Below, piece by piece: positions 1 through 8,786 of a DNA stretch of 64,000 nt (the first letter of the stretch is position 1; each line of letters begins with the position of its first letter). The notes under the pieces were generated by a model that had not been told where the DNA came from, made no database searches, and worked only from the letters and a program-made list of their open reading frames with translations. This stretch comes from Desertimonas flava (lineage in GTDB: Bacteria; Actinomycetota; Acidimicrobiia; Acidimicrobiales; Ilumatobacteraceae). The stretch lies in NCBI RefSeq assembly GCF_003426815.1, contig NZ_QKYK01000001.1, forward strand, positions 483,603 to 547,602. Reading direction: 5' to 3'. The position numbers were made by a program, and so were the translations under genes.

Positions 1-54
1 GGCGCGCTGGTCTCCCTCGCCGTCTACGCGGTCGGGCGAGGGTGGCGACGCTGA
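1..54 (+). CDS. C-terminal end of a probable membrane protein (5' end outside window)
   Basis: Frame 1 is open from the window edge to a TGA at 52-54. The 17 visible residues (GALVSLAVYAVGRGWRR) are a hydrophobic helix followed by a positive tail, which is how many integral membrane proteins end on the cytoplasmic side. The gene proper lies outside the window, so no family can be named. The call rests on frame and hydrophobicity alone. Confidence 0.4.
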   Translation, partial: GALVSLAVYAVGRGWRR

Positions 55-229
55 CCGCTCGTCCGTCGGGATCGGGGTAGGGCCAGCCGTAGCGGGAAGG
101 CCCGGCCAGCCGGGTGGTGCGCCCGTGCGAGAGGATCGATGATCGAACTCCGATGATCGAAGTCACCCGATCGCACCGGTCGGGAGGGATCCGGCGAAGG
201 CCACGCGCAGTGCGGTGGCGGGGAGTGCG

Positions 230-1429
230 ATGAAGCGCAGCAACACGGTCCGGCCCGGAAGGGGCCTGGCTCGTTCTGGGGGGTGGCGGTCCGTCGGCGC
301 CGCCGGCCTGTCGTTCGGTTGCGTCGTCGCCGTCGTGGTGATCGCCGCTGGCGCCATGACGTCGGCCGGGATCGCCCTGCCGACCACGACGACGACGATC
401 CCCGACAGTGCCCATCGGCCGACGACCGTTCCGAGCACCAGCGGTCCGGTGATCGTGCAGCCGCCGCCTCCAACGACGACGACCACCACACTGCCGACGA
501 TCGTGGCGCCGGGGCCGCCCCCAACCGCCGGCACGACCACGACCACGACGACGGTGTGGTCGTCGACACCTGACCTGACGTCGCCTGCCGGTCCTGCGAC
601 GGGCACCGGAGCTCCCGTCGTTCAGGGGTCAGTCACGACGGTCGATGGCCCGATCGTGGTCGGCCGGCTGTCGGCCGGCCCCCACGACTGGCCCGTCGAC
701 GTGCTCGATCGGCTTCTGGCCGCTGGGTTCGACCTCGGCACGGCATCCGCCGGCGGCGACGGCTCGCTCGACGACCTGGCATCGTGCGTGGACTGCCTCG
801 AGATCGTCAGCGGCGTCGCCTACCTGATCGGCTGGGAGGAGATCTTCCCGGGGGCGTGGGGATGGCGGCTGTACCTCGAGGTGACGACGAACCGCCCGGC
901 GATCGGGGCGATCTCGGTGGAGGACGACGACGGGGTCTTCACGCAGTACCAGAACGAGTTCGAGACCGTGTGGGGGCGCACGGTCGGGGTGTACGGCTCG
1001 TGTGCCACCTACCCGGCGTGGGCGTGGGTGGAAGACGCCGACGGCAACACCCGTGTCGGCTACGGCTCGTTCACCACACCGTGCACCGCCGTCGAGTCGT
1101 CGGCCTCGGCGACTGGGCCGGCCGTGCTCGCCGCCCCGACCGCCGCCGACGCCCCGGCGATCGACGACGTGGTGACGCCGACGACGGCGGGGCCGACCAC
1201 CACGTGGTCTCCCACCGACCCCGACGGCGACGGCCTCGATACCGATCAGGAGATGAGGATCGGCACCGACCCCCACGACCCGGACACCGACGACGACGGG
1301 CTGATCGACGGCGAGGAGGTGTTCCTCGGCACCTCGCCGACGGACGCCGACACCGACGGCGACGGCGCGACCGACCTCGCCGAGGAGCAGGCCGGGACCG
1401 ACGCCCTCGATCCCGCCGATCATCCGTGA
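230..1429 (+). CDS. Secreted or membrane-anchored protein with Thr/Pro linker and thrombospondin type 3-like repeats
   Basis: This is a 399-residue protein of unknown function, predicted to lie outside the cell. After a basic N-terminus, one hydrophobic segment (about 22-46) can act as anchor or signal. A low-complexity Thr/Pro stretch follows (about 47-115), then a globular region with a CVDC cysteine pair and aromatic-rich strands. The C-terminus holds Asp-rich repeats of the form DPDGDG and DTDDDG, typical of thrombospondin type 3 calcium-binding repeats. ATG at 230 is preceded by GGGGAG (220-225); an in-frame GTG at 215 is the alternative. The upstream gene ends 175 bases earlier. The role of the middle region is unknown. 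Confidence 0.75.
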   Translation: MKRSNTVRPGRGLARSGGWRSVGAAGLSFGCVVAVVVIAAGAMTSAGIALPTTTTTIPDSAHRPTTVPSTSGPVIVQPPPPTTTTTTLPTIVAPGPPPTAGTTTTTTTVWSSTPDLTSPAGPATGTGAPVVQGSVTTVDGPIVVGRLSAGPHDWPVDVLDRLLAAGFDLGTASAGGDGSLDDLASCVDCLEIVSGVAYLIGWEEIFPGAWGWRLYLEVTTNRPAIGAISVEDDDGVFTQYQNEFETVWGRTVGVYGSCATYPAWAWVEDADGNTRVGYGSFTTPCTAVESSASATGPAVLAAPTAADAPAIDDVVTPTTAGPTTTWSPTDPDGDGLDTDQEMRIGTDPHDPDTDDDGLIDGEEVFLGTSPTDADTDGDGATDLAEEQAGTDALDPADHP

Positions 1430-1551
1430 CGTCGGCGTGCTCAGACCCACTCGGTCAGCGGGGCTGAGGACGCAGTCTGCGGCGTGGCCGTGCCCGGCGG
1501 CCGCCGCGTGTACGATCCCTGCCATCAGTGGATCGGCAGGGGAGGGCCGTC

Positions 1552-3234
1552 GTGACGGGCTCGCAGCAACCAGAACCGGCGTGGGCGCTACCGGGCGACC
1601 CGGGTCGGGTCGTGGCTGCGCTCGACACGGCCGTCGCGCCGCTCGACGCCGAGTCGCTGCTGCGCCGGGCGCTCGCCTTCCGGGTCCTCGGGCACGGAGC
1701 TGACGCCGCGGCCGACCTCGCCGCGGCGGAACAACTCCCGGCGGCACACGCGCTGCGCAGGTGGGCGTGCGCGCTGCGCGCCGACTTCACGTTCAACCTC
1801 GACGGCGACGACACGTCAGCGTGGACCCTGACCTCCACGCTGGTCGATGGCGCCCTGTCGGCGGTCGACGCGGCGTTGGCCAAGGCGCACGAGGTGCGCT
1901 CGCAGATCCTTGCCGCCAAGCCCACCAGGAGCCGCCTCCACCAGGCCGATCGCGACGCCCGACAGGCGATCGAGATCTGGGAGCGACTGAGACTCGGAGG
2001 TAACGCCCGCGCCGTGCGCGCCAACCGGGTGACCGACGTGCTGGTCCCGCTCGGTCGGTACGACGAGGCCCTTGCCGAGTTCGATGGTCTGCTGGCGTCG
2101 TCGGACACGACGAACGAAGCGGGTCGCCTCCGCCTCCTGCGCGCGTTCGCCGCCCTCGATGCCGGCGACCTCGATGCGTCGGGCGGCGATCTGGACAGCG
2201 CCGAGGTGCTTGCCCGCACGCCGCTGCACCCGCTGCGCCTGGCGACGGTGGCATGGGGTCGGGCCCTCATCGCGTGTCGCCGCGGCGATCGGACCGGCGC
2301 CCGCCGTCTCGCCGACCGGGCCGAGCGTTCGGCGGTCGGCGCCGGGCACTCGTGGGCGTTGCCCCTGTGGTGCGACCTGTCGATCGAGTTCGGCGCGCTC
2401 GGTGATCTCGACCTTGCGGACTCCTACCTCCAGCGAGCGCGGGATCTCGACCCCGACGACGCCTCGGTCCGCCACGCCGAGTTCGTCCTCGACGCACGTT
2501 CCGGGCGTCTCGGCGACGTCGATGCCGTCCTCGAATCGATCCCGCCCGGTCTCTGGGGGCGAACGCTCGCCGTCGCCGCGTCGGCCGCGTCACGCGCCGG
2601 AGCGACCGACGAGGCCGATGAACTGGCGCGGTTCGCGGCCGACGAGCTGGCGGCCGGTGGCGCGCCCGCCGAACCGGCGGTCGAGCCGTCACGCGGTGGT
2701 CGCGGCTACGTCCGGCTGTACGGCGAGCGCATGATCGTCCTCGACGGCGACGGTCATGAGGTGCGCCTCGACGGGCCGACGCAGCGCGCGTTCGTGGCGT
2801 TCGTCGCCGCTCGTCCCGGGGCCACACCGTCCCAGGTGGCCTCGGCGCTCTATCCGGACGAGTCTCCCGCCGTCGGTATGCGTCGCGTGCGGACCGTGGC
2901 CAAGCGGGTTCGTGAGGTGTTCGCCGGCCTCGTCGAGCTCCGGAACGGTCGGTTCAGTCCCGGTGTCGAGTGCGATCTCCACGAGGCCGTCGAGAGTGCG
3001 GAGCAGGCTGCGGGCCTGGCCCGATGGGATCGCGACATGGCCACCCACTCGGCGTTCGCAGCGGTCGTTGCGGCGAACGGTCCGCTGCTCGCCGAGTTCG
3101 CCGCCCGCTGGGCGGGCGACGTCCGCGCCGAGGTCGAAGCGGTGTTCCGGCCGTCGATCGAACTGCTCGCGGGCCATGCGGCCGGGCTCGGCGACGACCC
3201 GAGCACCGCCCAGTGGGCCCGTCTCATCGCCTGA
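1552..3234 (+). CDS. TPR-repeat protein with C-terminal SARP/BTAD-like winged-helix region
   Basis: A 560-residue protein. The first two thirds are Ala/Leu/Asp-rich paired helices (for example residues 160-320) that read as tetratricopeptide repeats, a protein-binding scaffold. From about residue 380 there is a beta start (LYGERMIVLDGDG) and helices with a VRTVAKRVREVF segment, resembling the winged-helix plus bacterial transcriptional activation arrangement of SARP regulators, but in C-terminal position. GTG at 1552 is chosen because AGGGGAGG lies six bases upstream; an in-frame GTG at 1528 has no such site. Cytoplasmic regulator is the likeliest role; the target is unknown. TPR is seen by pattern, and the SARP resemblance is moderate. 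Confidence 0.6.
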   Translation: MTGSQQPEPAWALPGDPGRVVAALDTAVAPLDAESLLRRALAFRVLGHGADAAADLAAAEQLPAAHALRRWACALRADFTFNLDGDDTSAWTLTSTLVDGALSAVDAALAKAHEVRSQILAAKPTRSRLHQADRDARQAIEIWERLRLGGNARAVRANRVTDVLVPLGRYDEALAEFDGLLASSDTTNEAGRLRLLRAFAALDAGDLDASGGDLDSAEVLARTPLHPLRLATVAWGRALIACRRGDRTGARRLADRAERSAVGAGHSWALPLWCDLSIEFGALGDLDLADSYLQRARDLDPDDASVRHAEFVLDARSGRLGDVDAVLESIPPGLWGRTLAVAASAASRAGATDEADELARFAADELAAGGAPAEPAVEPSRGGRGYVRLYGERMIVLDGDGHEVRLDGPTQRAFVAFVAARPGATPSQVASALYPDESPAVGMRRVRTVAKRVREVFAGLVELRNGRFSPGVECDLHEAVESAEQAAGLARWDRDMATHSAFAAVVAANGPLLAEFAARWAGDVRAEVEAVFRPSIELLAGHAAGLGDDPSTAQWARLIA

Positions 3235-3483
3235 CGACCCGACGACCCGGGACTCGCAGCGCGGTCGACCGACCGCCGGCGTGACGGATCGTTGCTCGGC
3301 GGCGCGAAACTGTCGTCCATGACAACTGGGCCTCGCTCCGGCGGCATCTGACCGCGCCCAAACGTAGGTCGGCTCCGATCGCCACCTACCACACCTGATC
3401 TCGACGGGATTCTGCTGCGGCCACCGCCATCCCGTTGCTTCAGCGCGCCCTGATTCCCGCCGGGAGAGTGCGAGACTGACCCC

Positions 3484-3912
3484 ATGGGCGAACTGAACAT
3501 GTCACGCGAAGAGCGTGAGACCTTCCTGGCCGACCTGCACGTGGGCGTGATCGCCGTCGAGCGTGCCGACGGCCCGCCACTCGCGGCCCCCGTCTGGTAC
3601 CGCTACTCGCCGGGTGGGGTCGTCGAGATCCTCACCGAGCGCACCTCGATCAAGGGCCGCCTGCTCGACGCGGCCGGCCGGGCGTCGATCTGTGCGCAGC
3701 GGGAGAGCCTGCCATACGCCTACGTGACGGTGGAGGGGCCCGTCGAGATCGCCGAGGCCACGCTCGAGGACCGGACCGACATGGCGGTGCGCTACCTCGG
3801 TGACGCGGGTGGTCGCCAGTACGTCGAGCAGAGCCCCGTCGTGGACGACGTGGTGGTGCGGATCACCCCGGAGCGCTGGTTCTCGGTGGACTACGGCAAG
3901 CTCGAGCAGTGA
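3484..3912 (+). CDS. Pyridoxamine 5'-phosphate oxidase-family split-barrel oxidoreductase (FMN or F420)
   Basis: At 142 residues it has the usual size of single-domain flavin/deazaflavin oxidoreductases. The N-terminus (SREERETFLADLHVGVIAV) is the first helix and strand of the split barrel. PVWYRYSPGG, the TSIKGRLLDAAGR cofactor-phosphate stretch and VEGPVEI match the PPOX/FDOR fold. Such enzymes reduce or bind small molecules using FMN or F420. The substrate cannot be told from the sequence. ATG at 3484 follows a short upstream stretch without a strong Shine-Dalgarno. It stands alone, facing the DUF222 gene. Confidence 0.8.
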   Translation: MGELNMSREERETFLADLHVGVIAVERADGPPLAAPVWYRYSPGGVVEILTERTSIKGRLLDAAGRASICAQRESLPYAYVTVEGPVEIAEATLEDRTDMAVRYLGDAGGRQYVEQSPVVDDVVVRITPERWFSVDYGKLEQ

Positions 3913-4017
3913 CGCCGGGCGGCTCCGGCGGCTCCATCGTCGGCGACGATCGGCTGAGCGGGAGTTGAAGCGCTTCCGACGGCGCGGGTCGACGAAAGTG
4001 GCCGGGCTCTGGGTTTC

Positions 4018-4290
4018 GGTGGTTGGCCTTGATGGTGGGGTATGGCGCTGGGCCGTTCTGGCCTGCTGGCCGTTGCGGCGGGCACCGCTGAGTCGGTGGT
4101 GTCTGCGCGCTTCGACGGGTTTGGCCGCGTGGTAAGTGGGGGTGGTTGCCTTGATGGCGGGGTTATGGCGTTGGGCGGTTCTGGCCTGCTGGCCGTTGCG
4201 GCGGGCACCGCTGAGTCGGTGGTGTCTGCGCGCTTCGACGGGTGCGGCCGGGCTCGGGGTTCCGGTGGTTGGCCTTGATCGCGGGGGTAC
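4018..4290. repeat. 123-bp tandem direct repeat (two units plus a partial third) downstream of the DUF222-HNH gene
   Basis: The gene-free stretch 3913-4426 is mostly filled by a direct repeat of exactly 123 bases. Unit one begins with GGTGGTTGGCCTTGATG at 4018, unit two at 4141 and a partial third at 4264. The two full units share a long almost identical core (4050-4118 against 4173-4241). Sequence resembling the unit's end also occurs near 3970. No reading frame across it looks like a protein. It lies between two convergent genes, next to a 13E12/DUF222-type gene, a family often associated with repeats. Function unknown. Confidence 0.8.
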
Positions 4291-4426
4291 GGCGGCATCG
4301 CGTACTGGCCGGTGACGGTTGTCGCGGTTCACGCCGGGGTTGGTGATGCGGTCACGCCGTCGCGTCGTTGTGTCGGCGATCGGTCGACGGGTGCGGTCGC
4401 GTGGGGGTTGCGGGCGGTGGCGGGGT

Positions 4427-5815
4427 TCAGGCGGTGTGGGGGAGGGGGCCGGGGTTGGCGGTGGTTCGTCGTCGTCGGTCGAGGTGGGGGTGGTGTTGTT
4501 GGTGGCCGTCGGGGTGGGTGACGGTGAGGGTGCGGGTGTTGGGGTCGAGGGTGAGGTGGAGGTGGTGGTCGTGGATGAGGTGGTGGTGGCGCTGGCAGGT
4601 GGGGATGAGTTTGTCGATGTCGGTGGTGCCGTTCGACGGGGGCCCGAAGGGGGTGATGTGGTGGATTTCGCAGCGGTCGAAGGTGGTGTTGCAGTCGTTG
4701 AATGCGCAGGTGGGGTACATGATGCGGAGTTGTCGGCGTTGGTCGTTGTTGGCGAGTCGGTGGGCTCGTCCGAGGTCGACGACGACGCCGTCGCCGTTGA
4801 GGACTGCGGGGATGATGTCGGCTTGGCAGGCGAGGTGTCGCACGGTCTCCACGGGCAGCCGGGTGCCGTCGGACGTCTCGCAGCAACGGCCGGGCTGGGT
4901 TTCGGGACCCGCCGGCTCGTTGACCAGCGGATCTCCCGGCGGGTTGGCGGTCGTGTCGACGGCTGTGGTGTCGACGGGGTCGGCGCCAGGCTTCATGTCG
5001 TCGAGGAGCGTCTGTAGGTCGACGAGGACGACGAGTTCGGTGCGTGATCGGCCGCTGCTGCGGGCGCCGAGGATGAGGTTGGCGATGGCGTCGGCGACGA
5101 GTTGCTGGTGGGTCCGCTGATCATTGGGGTTGTCGCGTGCGGCGCGGTGGAGTCGGTCGATCTCTTCGTCGACGGCTTTGCGGACGCGGGCGCCGGTTTC
5201 GGGGTCGAACTGGGCGAACAGTTTCGTCATGCCGGTGGCGTGGTCGGTCCACAGGTTGGCGGTGCGGTCGGCTCGTTGCTGGTGGAAGCGTTCGAGCTCA
5301 CGGGCCCGGTCGTGGTCGTCGACCAGGCCGCGGACGTGGACCCGGTATTCGTGCAGGCCCATCGTCAGTGCGGCGGCTGAGAGGCGGTCGCGGTGTTGGT
5401 GGAGGAAGGCGGCCCGTTCATCGCTGGACAGCCGTGTGGTTGCTTGGTTCACGGCGTCGGCGTAGCCGCCTGACAGGTCCCCGCGCCGGGTCGCATCGCC
5501 CAGTGAGGGGAGTGAGTCGAACAGTTCGGAGCGGGAAGAATCTTGCTCGGTGGCCTTGTTCGACCGCTGCCCATGGGGATCGAGCGTGCGGCCCGAGGTG
5601 ACCGCGGCGGGAGCGCCGGCCGGCTGCAGGTCGCGCGCCTTGCGGGCGAGGTCGGCTCGCACTCCGTCGATCATGTTGGCCGCGCGTGTCGCCTGGATGC
5701 TGGCCTGGCGCAGAGAGTCGGCCGTGAACGTCTCGATCGCGAGGTCGCCGAACGCGGTCCCGAGCGCGTCGACGGCGGCGATGAGCCGGTCGATGTCGGG
5801 GCGGGTGGTTGCCAT
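4427..5815 (-). CDS. DUF222 / HNH endonuclease-domain protein (13E12 repeat family)
   Basis: The 462-residue length and helical N-terminal DUF222 region (residues 1 to about 330) fit the 13E12 family, abundant in actinobacteria. The C-terminus holds an HNH nuclease module at about 370-420: Cys370, Cys375, the CEIHHI stretch and [12 protein letters not shown], giving zinc ligands and catalytic histidines. Family members are presumed DNA nucleases, and many genomes carry dozens; the biological role is unsettled. The start is ATG at 5815. The tail is rich in His, Pro and Arg. The gene sits beside a 123-bp tandem repeat on its 3' side. Confidence 0.85.
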   Translation of the reverse strand: MATTRPDIDRLIAAVDALGTAFGDLAIETFTADSLRQASIQATRAANMIDGVRADLARKARDLQPAGAPAAVTSGRTLDPHGQRSNKATEQDSSRSELFDSLPSLGDATRRGDLSGGYADAVNQATTRLSSDERAAFLHQHRDRLSAAALTMGLHEYRVHVRGLVDDHDRARELERFHQQRADRTANLWTDHATGMTKLFAQFDPETGARVRKAVDEEIDRLHRAARDNPNDQRTHQQLVADAIANLILGARSSGRSRTELVVLVDLQTLLDDMKPGADPVDTTAVDTTANPPGDPLVNEPAGPETQPGRCCETSDGTRLPVETVRHLACQADIIPAVLNGDGVVVDLGRAHRLANNDQRRQLRIMYPTCAFNDCNTTFDRCEIHHITPFGPPSNGTTDIDKLIPTCQRHHHLIHDHHLHLTLDPNTRTLTVTHPDGHQQHHPHLDRRRRTTANPGPLPHTA

Positions 5816-5882
5816 GTCGAAACGCTAGCCGAGTGAGCGTTACGGTGCAACAGTTGTTCGTATATTTCGGAGAAAGATCTGT

Positions 5883-5926
5883 CTGTCCGCGTAGATCGGC
5901 ACGATCGTTACGATCAGCGCGGACAG
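5883..5926. promoter_or_regulatory. Nested inverted repeat in the divergent DUF222 / BVMO promoter region
   Basis: Between the divergent starts at 5815 and 6052, a perfect 9-base inverted repeat (CTGTCCGCG at 5883-5891, CGCGGACAG at 5918-5926) encloses a second palindrome, GATCGT-T-ACGATC (5903-5915). The surrounding bases are less GC-rich than the coding sequence (for example GTATATTTCGG). The layout resembles an operator for a dimeric repressor. No regulator gene is adjacent, so the protein that would bind is unknown. Confidence 0.4.
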
Positions 5927-6051
5927 CCGAACGCCGCGGGCACTCGCTCGCTCCGGAGCGAATCGTCGCTCCGCGACGACACGGGGGTCTCCGGCGTGGC
6001 ACGGTGGTGGCCTGCGCGCAGGGGCGCGGCTCGAGATGGAGGACATTGGGG

Positions 6052-8664
6052 ATGTCGGTAGTCACGGAAACACGGGAAGAGGCCGCGGCGGCGACGGGTG
6101 CCGAGGCCGGTGTGTTCGACGTCGTCGTGGTCGGGGCGGGGTTCGCCGGGTTGTACCTGCTGCACCGCCTCCGCGGTCTCGGCCTGTCGGCGGTGGCCCT
6201 GGAGTCGGCGGACGACGTCGGCGGTACGTGGTACTGGAATCGCTATCCCGGTGCCCGGTGCGACATCGCCACCGTCGACTACACGTACAGCTTCGACCCC
6301 GAGCTGGAGTCGGAGTGGACGTGGTCGGAGAAGTACGCCCGCCAACCCGAGATCCTCCGCTACCTGCAGTTCGTCGCCGACCGCTACGACCTGCGCCGCG
6401 AGATCCGCTTCGAGACCAAGGTGACTGCGGCGGCCTGGGACGACCAGGCCAAGGAGTGGCAGATCACCACCGACTCGGGCGACACCCTTCGCTCGCAGTA
6501 CTACGTGATGGCCACCGGCTGCCTCTCCGTGCCCAAGGAGCTCGACATCGAGGGCACCGAGAACTTCGGCGGCGAGGTCTACTTCACCAGCCGGTGGCCC
6601 CACGAGGGGGTCGACTTCACCGGCAAACGGGTCGCCGTCATCGGCACCGGCAGCTCAGGCATCCAGTCGATCCCGATCATCGCCGAGCAGGCCTCACAGC
6701 TCACGGTGTTCCAGCGCACGCCGAACTTCTCCGTGCCGGCGCACAACGGTCCGGTGCGCGAGGAGCGCCGCCAGCCGCTCGAAGCCGATCGTGCCGCGTA
6801 CCGCGAGGCGGCGAAGTGGTCGCGCGGTGGCGTGCCCATCGAACCGACGATGCTCGCCGCCTGGCAGCTGACCGACGAGCAGCGCCGCGAGCGCTTCGAG
6901 CAGGCGTGGCAGGAGGGAGAGCTGTTCAGCATCCTCAACGTCTTCGCCGACCAGGGTGTCAACGCCGAGTCCAACGAGATCATCTCCGAGATGATCCGCG
7001 AGCGCATTCGCTCGATCGTCAAGGACCCCGAGACGGCCGAGCTGCTCTGCCCCAAGGACCATCCGTTCGGCACGAAGCGGCCCTGTCTCGACACCAACTA
7101 CTACGCCACCTACAACCTGCCGCACGTCCGGCTCGTCGACCTGCGGTCGACCCCCATCGAGACGATCACCGAGACGGGCCTCCGCACGTCCGCCGAGACG
7201 TTCGAGTTCGACGCCATCGTCTACGCGACCGGCTTCGACGCGATGACCGGAGCGATCGTCGCCGTCGACATCACAGGGCGCGACGGCGTGACCCTGAAGG
7301 ACGAGTGGGAGCACGGACCGCTCACGTACCTCGGGTTGATGTCGGTCGGCTTCCCGAACCTGTTCATGGTCACCGGCCCGGGGAGCCCGTCGGTGCTGTC
7401 GAACATGGCGGTGTCGATCGAACAGCACGTCGACTGGGTCTCGGACCGGATCGCCGAGCTGCGCGAGCGCGGCGTGCGAACGATCGAGCCGACGAAGGTG
7501 GCTCAGGACGGGTGGGTGCAGCACAACAACGATTGCGCCTCCATCACGCTGCACCCAGTGGCGAACTCGTGGTACATGGGCGCCAACGTGCCGGGCAAGC
7601 CGCAGGTCTTCCTGCCCTACATCGGTGGTGTCGACGCCTACCGGGCGATCTGCGACGAGGTGGTCGAACGCGACCTCCTCGGCTTCACGCTCACCGCCGA
7701 GGACGGCACCTCGGCGACCAATGACGGTGTCGTCGTGCGCCTGCAGCCCGACGTGCGCATGGTGCTGCAGATGATGGACGAGCTCGGCCTGCCGCCGCTC
7801 GAGTCGCTGTCGGTCGACGACGCCCGGGCCTTCGTGGTCCAGTCGGCGGCGATGAGTCCGCCCGGGCCCGAGGTGGGAGAGATCGTCGACGGCACCTTCC
7901 CCGGCGCCGATGGAGGCGAGCTCGACTACCGGCTCTACCGGCCGGCCACGCCCGGTCCGCATCCGCTCGTCGTGTACTTCCACGGCGGCGGTTGGGTGCT
8001 CGGCGCCCACGACTCCGACGACCCGATGTGCCGCGACCTGTGCGCGCGCAGCGGGGTGGCCATCGTGTCGGTCAACTACCGGCACGCGCCCGAAGCTCGG
8101 TTCCCGGCCGCGGTCGACGACGGCTTCGCCGCCGTGCAGTGGGTCGCCGAGCACGCCGAGGAGCTGGGTGGCATCCCCGGTCGACTCGCCGTCGCCGGCT
8201 GGAGTGCGGGGGCCAACATCGCCGCCGTCGCTTGCCAGCTGGCCCGCGACGCCGGTGGGCCGCAGATCGCCGGCCAGCTGCTGCTGACGCCGGTCACCGA
8301 CTGCAGCCTCGACACCGGCTCGTACCGCGAGAACGCCGACGGCTACGTGCTGACCAAGGCGCTGATGGAGTGGTTCTGGGATCACTACGCCGATCCCGAC
8401 CAGCGGCCCGACCCCAAGGCGTCGCCGTTGCTCGCCGAGCGGCTCGACGCCTTGCCGCCGGCATTCATCGTCACGGCCGAGTTCGACCCGCTGCGGGACG
8501 AGGGCCAGGCCTACGCCGAGGCGCTGCGCGCGGCGGGCGTACCCACCGACGAGCTCCGCGCCCGCGGCCACACCCACACGTCCATGACGATGGTCGACGT
8601 CGTCATCTCCGGCGCCGAGCCGCGCCGTCAGATGGCCGAGGCCCTCGCCGGGTTCTTCGCCTGA
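6052..8664 (+). CDS. Baeyer-Villiger monooxygenase fused to an alpha/beta hydrolase (HSL-type esterase)
   Basis: An 870-residue fusion. Residues 1 to about 545 are a type I flavin monooxygenase: FAD site GAGFAG at 28-33, NADPH site GTGSSG shortly after residue 190, and the ATGFD strand near 395. Residues about 610-870 are an HSL-family esterase: oxyanion HGGGW at 644-648, nucleophile Ser718 in GWSAG, Asp in EFDPLRDE and His in GHTHTS. A ketone would be oxidised to an ester and then cleaved in one polypeptide. The Baeyer-Villiger fingerprint reads F172-G-G-E-V-Y-F178-T-S-R-W-P183, so Phe178 stands where the family has His. ATG at 6052 has GGAGG at 6038-6042; an upstream in-frame extension lacks a good ribosome site. 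Substrate unknown. Confidence 0.9.
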   Translation: MSVVTETREEAAAATGAEAGVFDVVVVGAGFAGLYLLHRLRGLGLSAVALESADDVGGTWYWNRYPGARCDIATVDYTYSFDPELESEWTWSEKYARQPEILRYLQFVADRYDLRREIRFETKVTAAAWDDQAKEWQITTDSGDTLRSQYYVMATGCLSVPKELDIEGTENFGGEVYFTSRWPHEGVDFTGKRVAVIGTGSSGIQSIPIIAEQASQLTVFQRTPNFSVPAHNGPVREERRQPLEADRAAYREAAKWSRGGVPIEPTMLAAWQLTDEQRRERFEQAWQEGELFSILNVFADQGVNAESNEIISEMIRERIRSIVKDPETAELLCPKDHPFGTKRPCLDTNYYATYNLPHVRLVDLRSTPIETITETGLRTSAETFEFDAIVYATGFDAMTGAIVAVDITGRDGVTLKDEWEHGPLTYLGLMSVGFPNLFMVTGPGSPSVLSNMAVSIEQHVDWVSDRIAELRERGVRTIEPTKVAQDGWVQHNNDCASITLHPVANSWYMGANVPGKPQVFLPYIGGVDAYRAICDEVVERDLLGFTLTAEDGTSATNDGVVVRLQPDVRMVLQMMDELGLPPLESLSVDDARAFVVQSAAMSPPGPEVGEIVDGTFPGADGGELDYRLYRPATPGPHPLVVYFHGGGWVLGAHDSDDPMCRDLCARSGVAIVSVNYRHAPEARFPAAVDDGFAAVQWVAEHAEELGGIPGRLAVAGWSAGANIAAVACQLARDAGGPQIAGQLLLTPVTDCSLDTGSYRENADGYVLTKALMEWFWDHYADPDQRPDPKASPLLAERLDALPPAFIVTAEFDPLRDEGQAYAEALRAAGVPTDELRARGHTHTSMTMVDVVISGAEPRRQMAEALAGFFA

Positions 8665-8786
8665 CGGGGGCGTCGCCCGCCTCGTGGCGACGGAAGCGCC
8701 CTCGCCATGAGGTGTGACGCCGGGTAACCTCTCCATGGTCCGCGAAGGCCGGGGCGGCCGGGGCGGCCGGGGGAGAGTGCGACGAG

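Noticed and set aside
163..606. Val-rich minus-strand frame
   Set aside because: Same effect from the Thr/Pro linker of the gene at 230.
4018..4290. CRISPR array
   Set aside because: The period of 123 bases with conserved whole units, just over two copies and no spacers does not fit.
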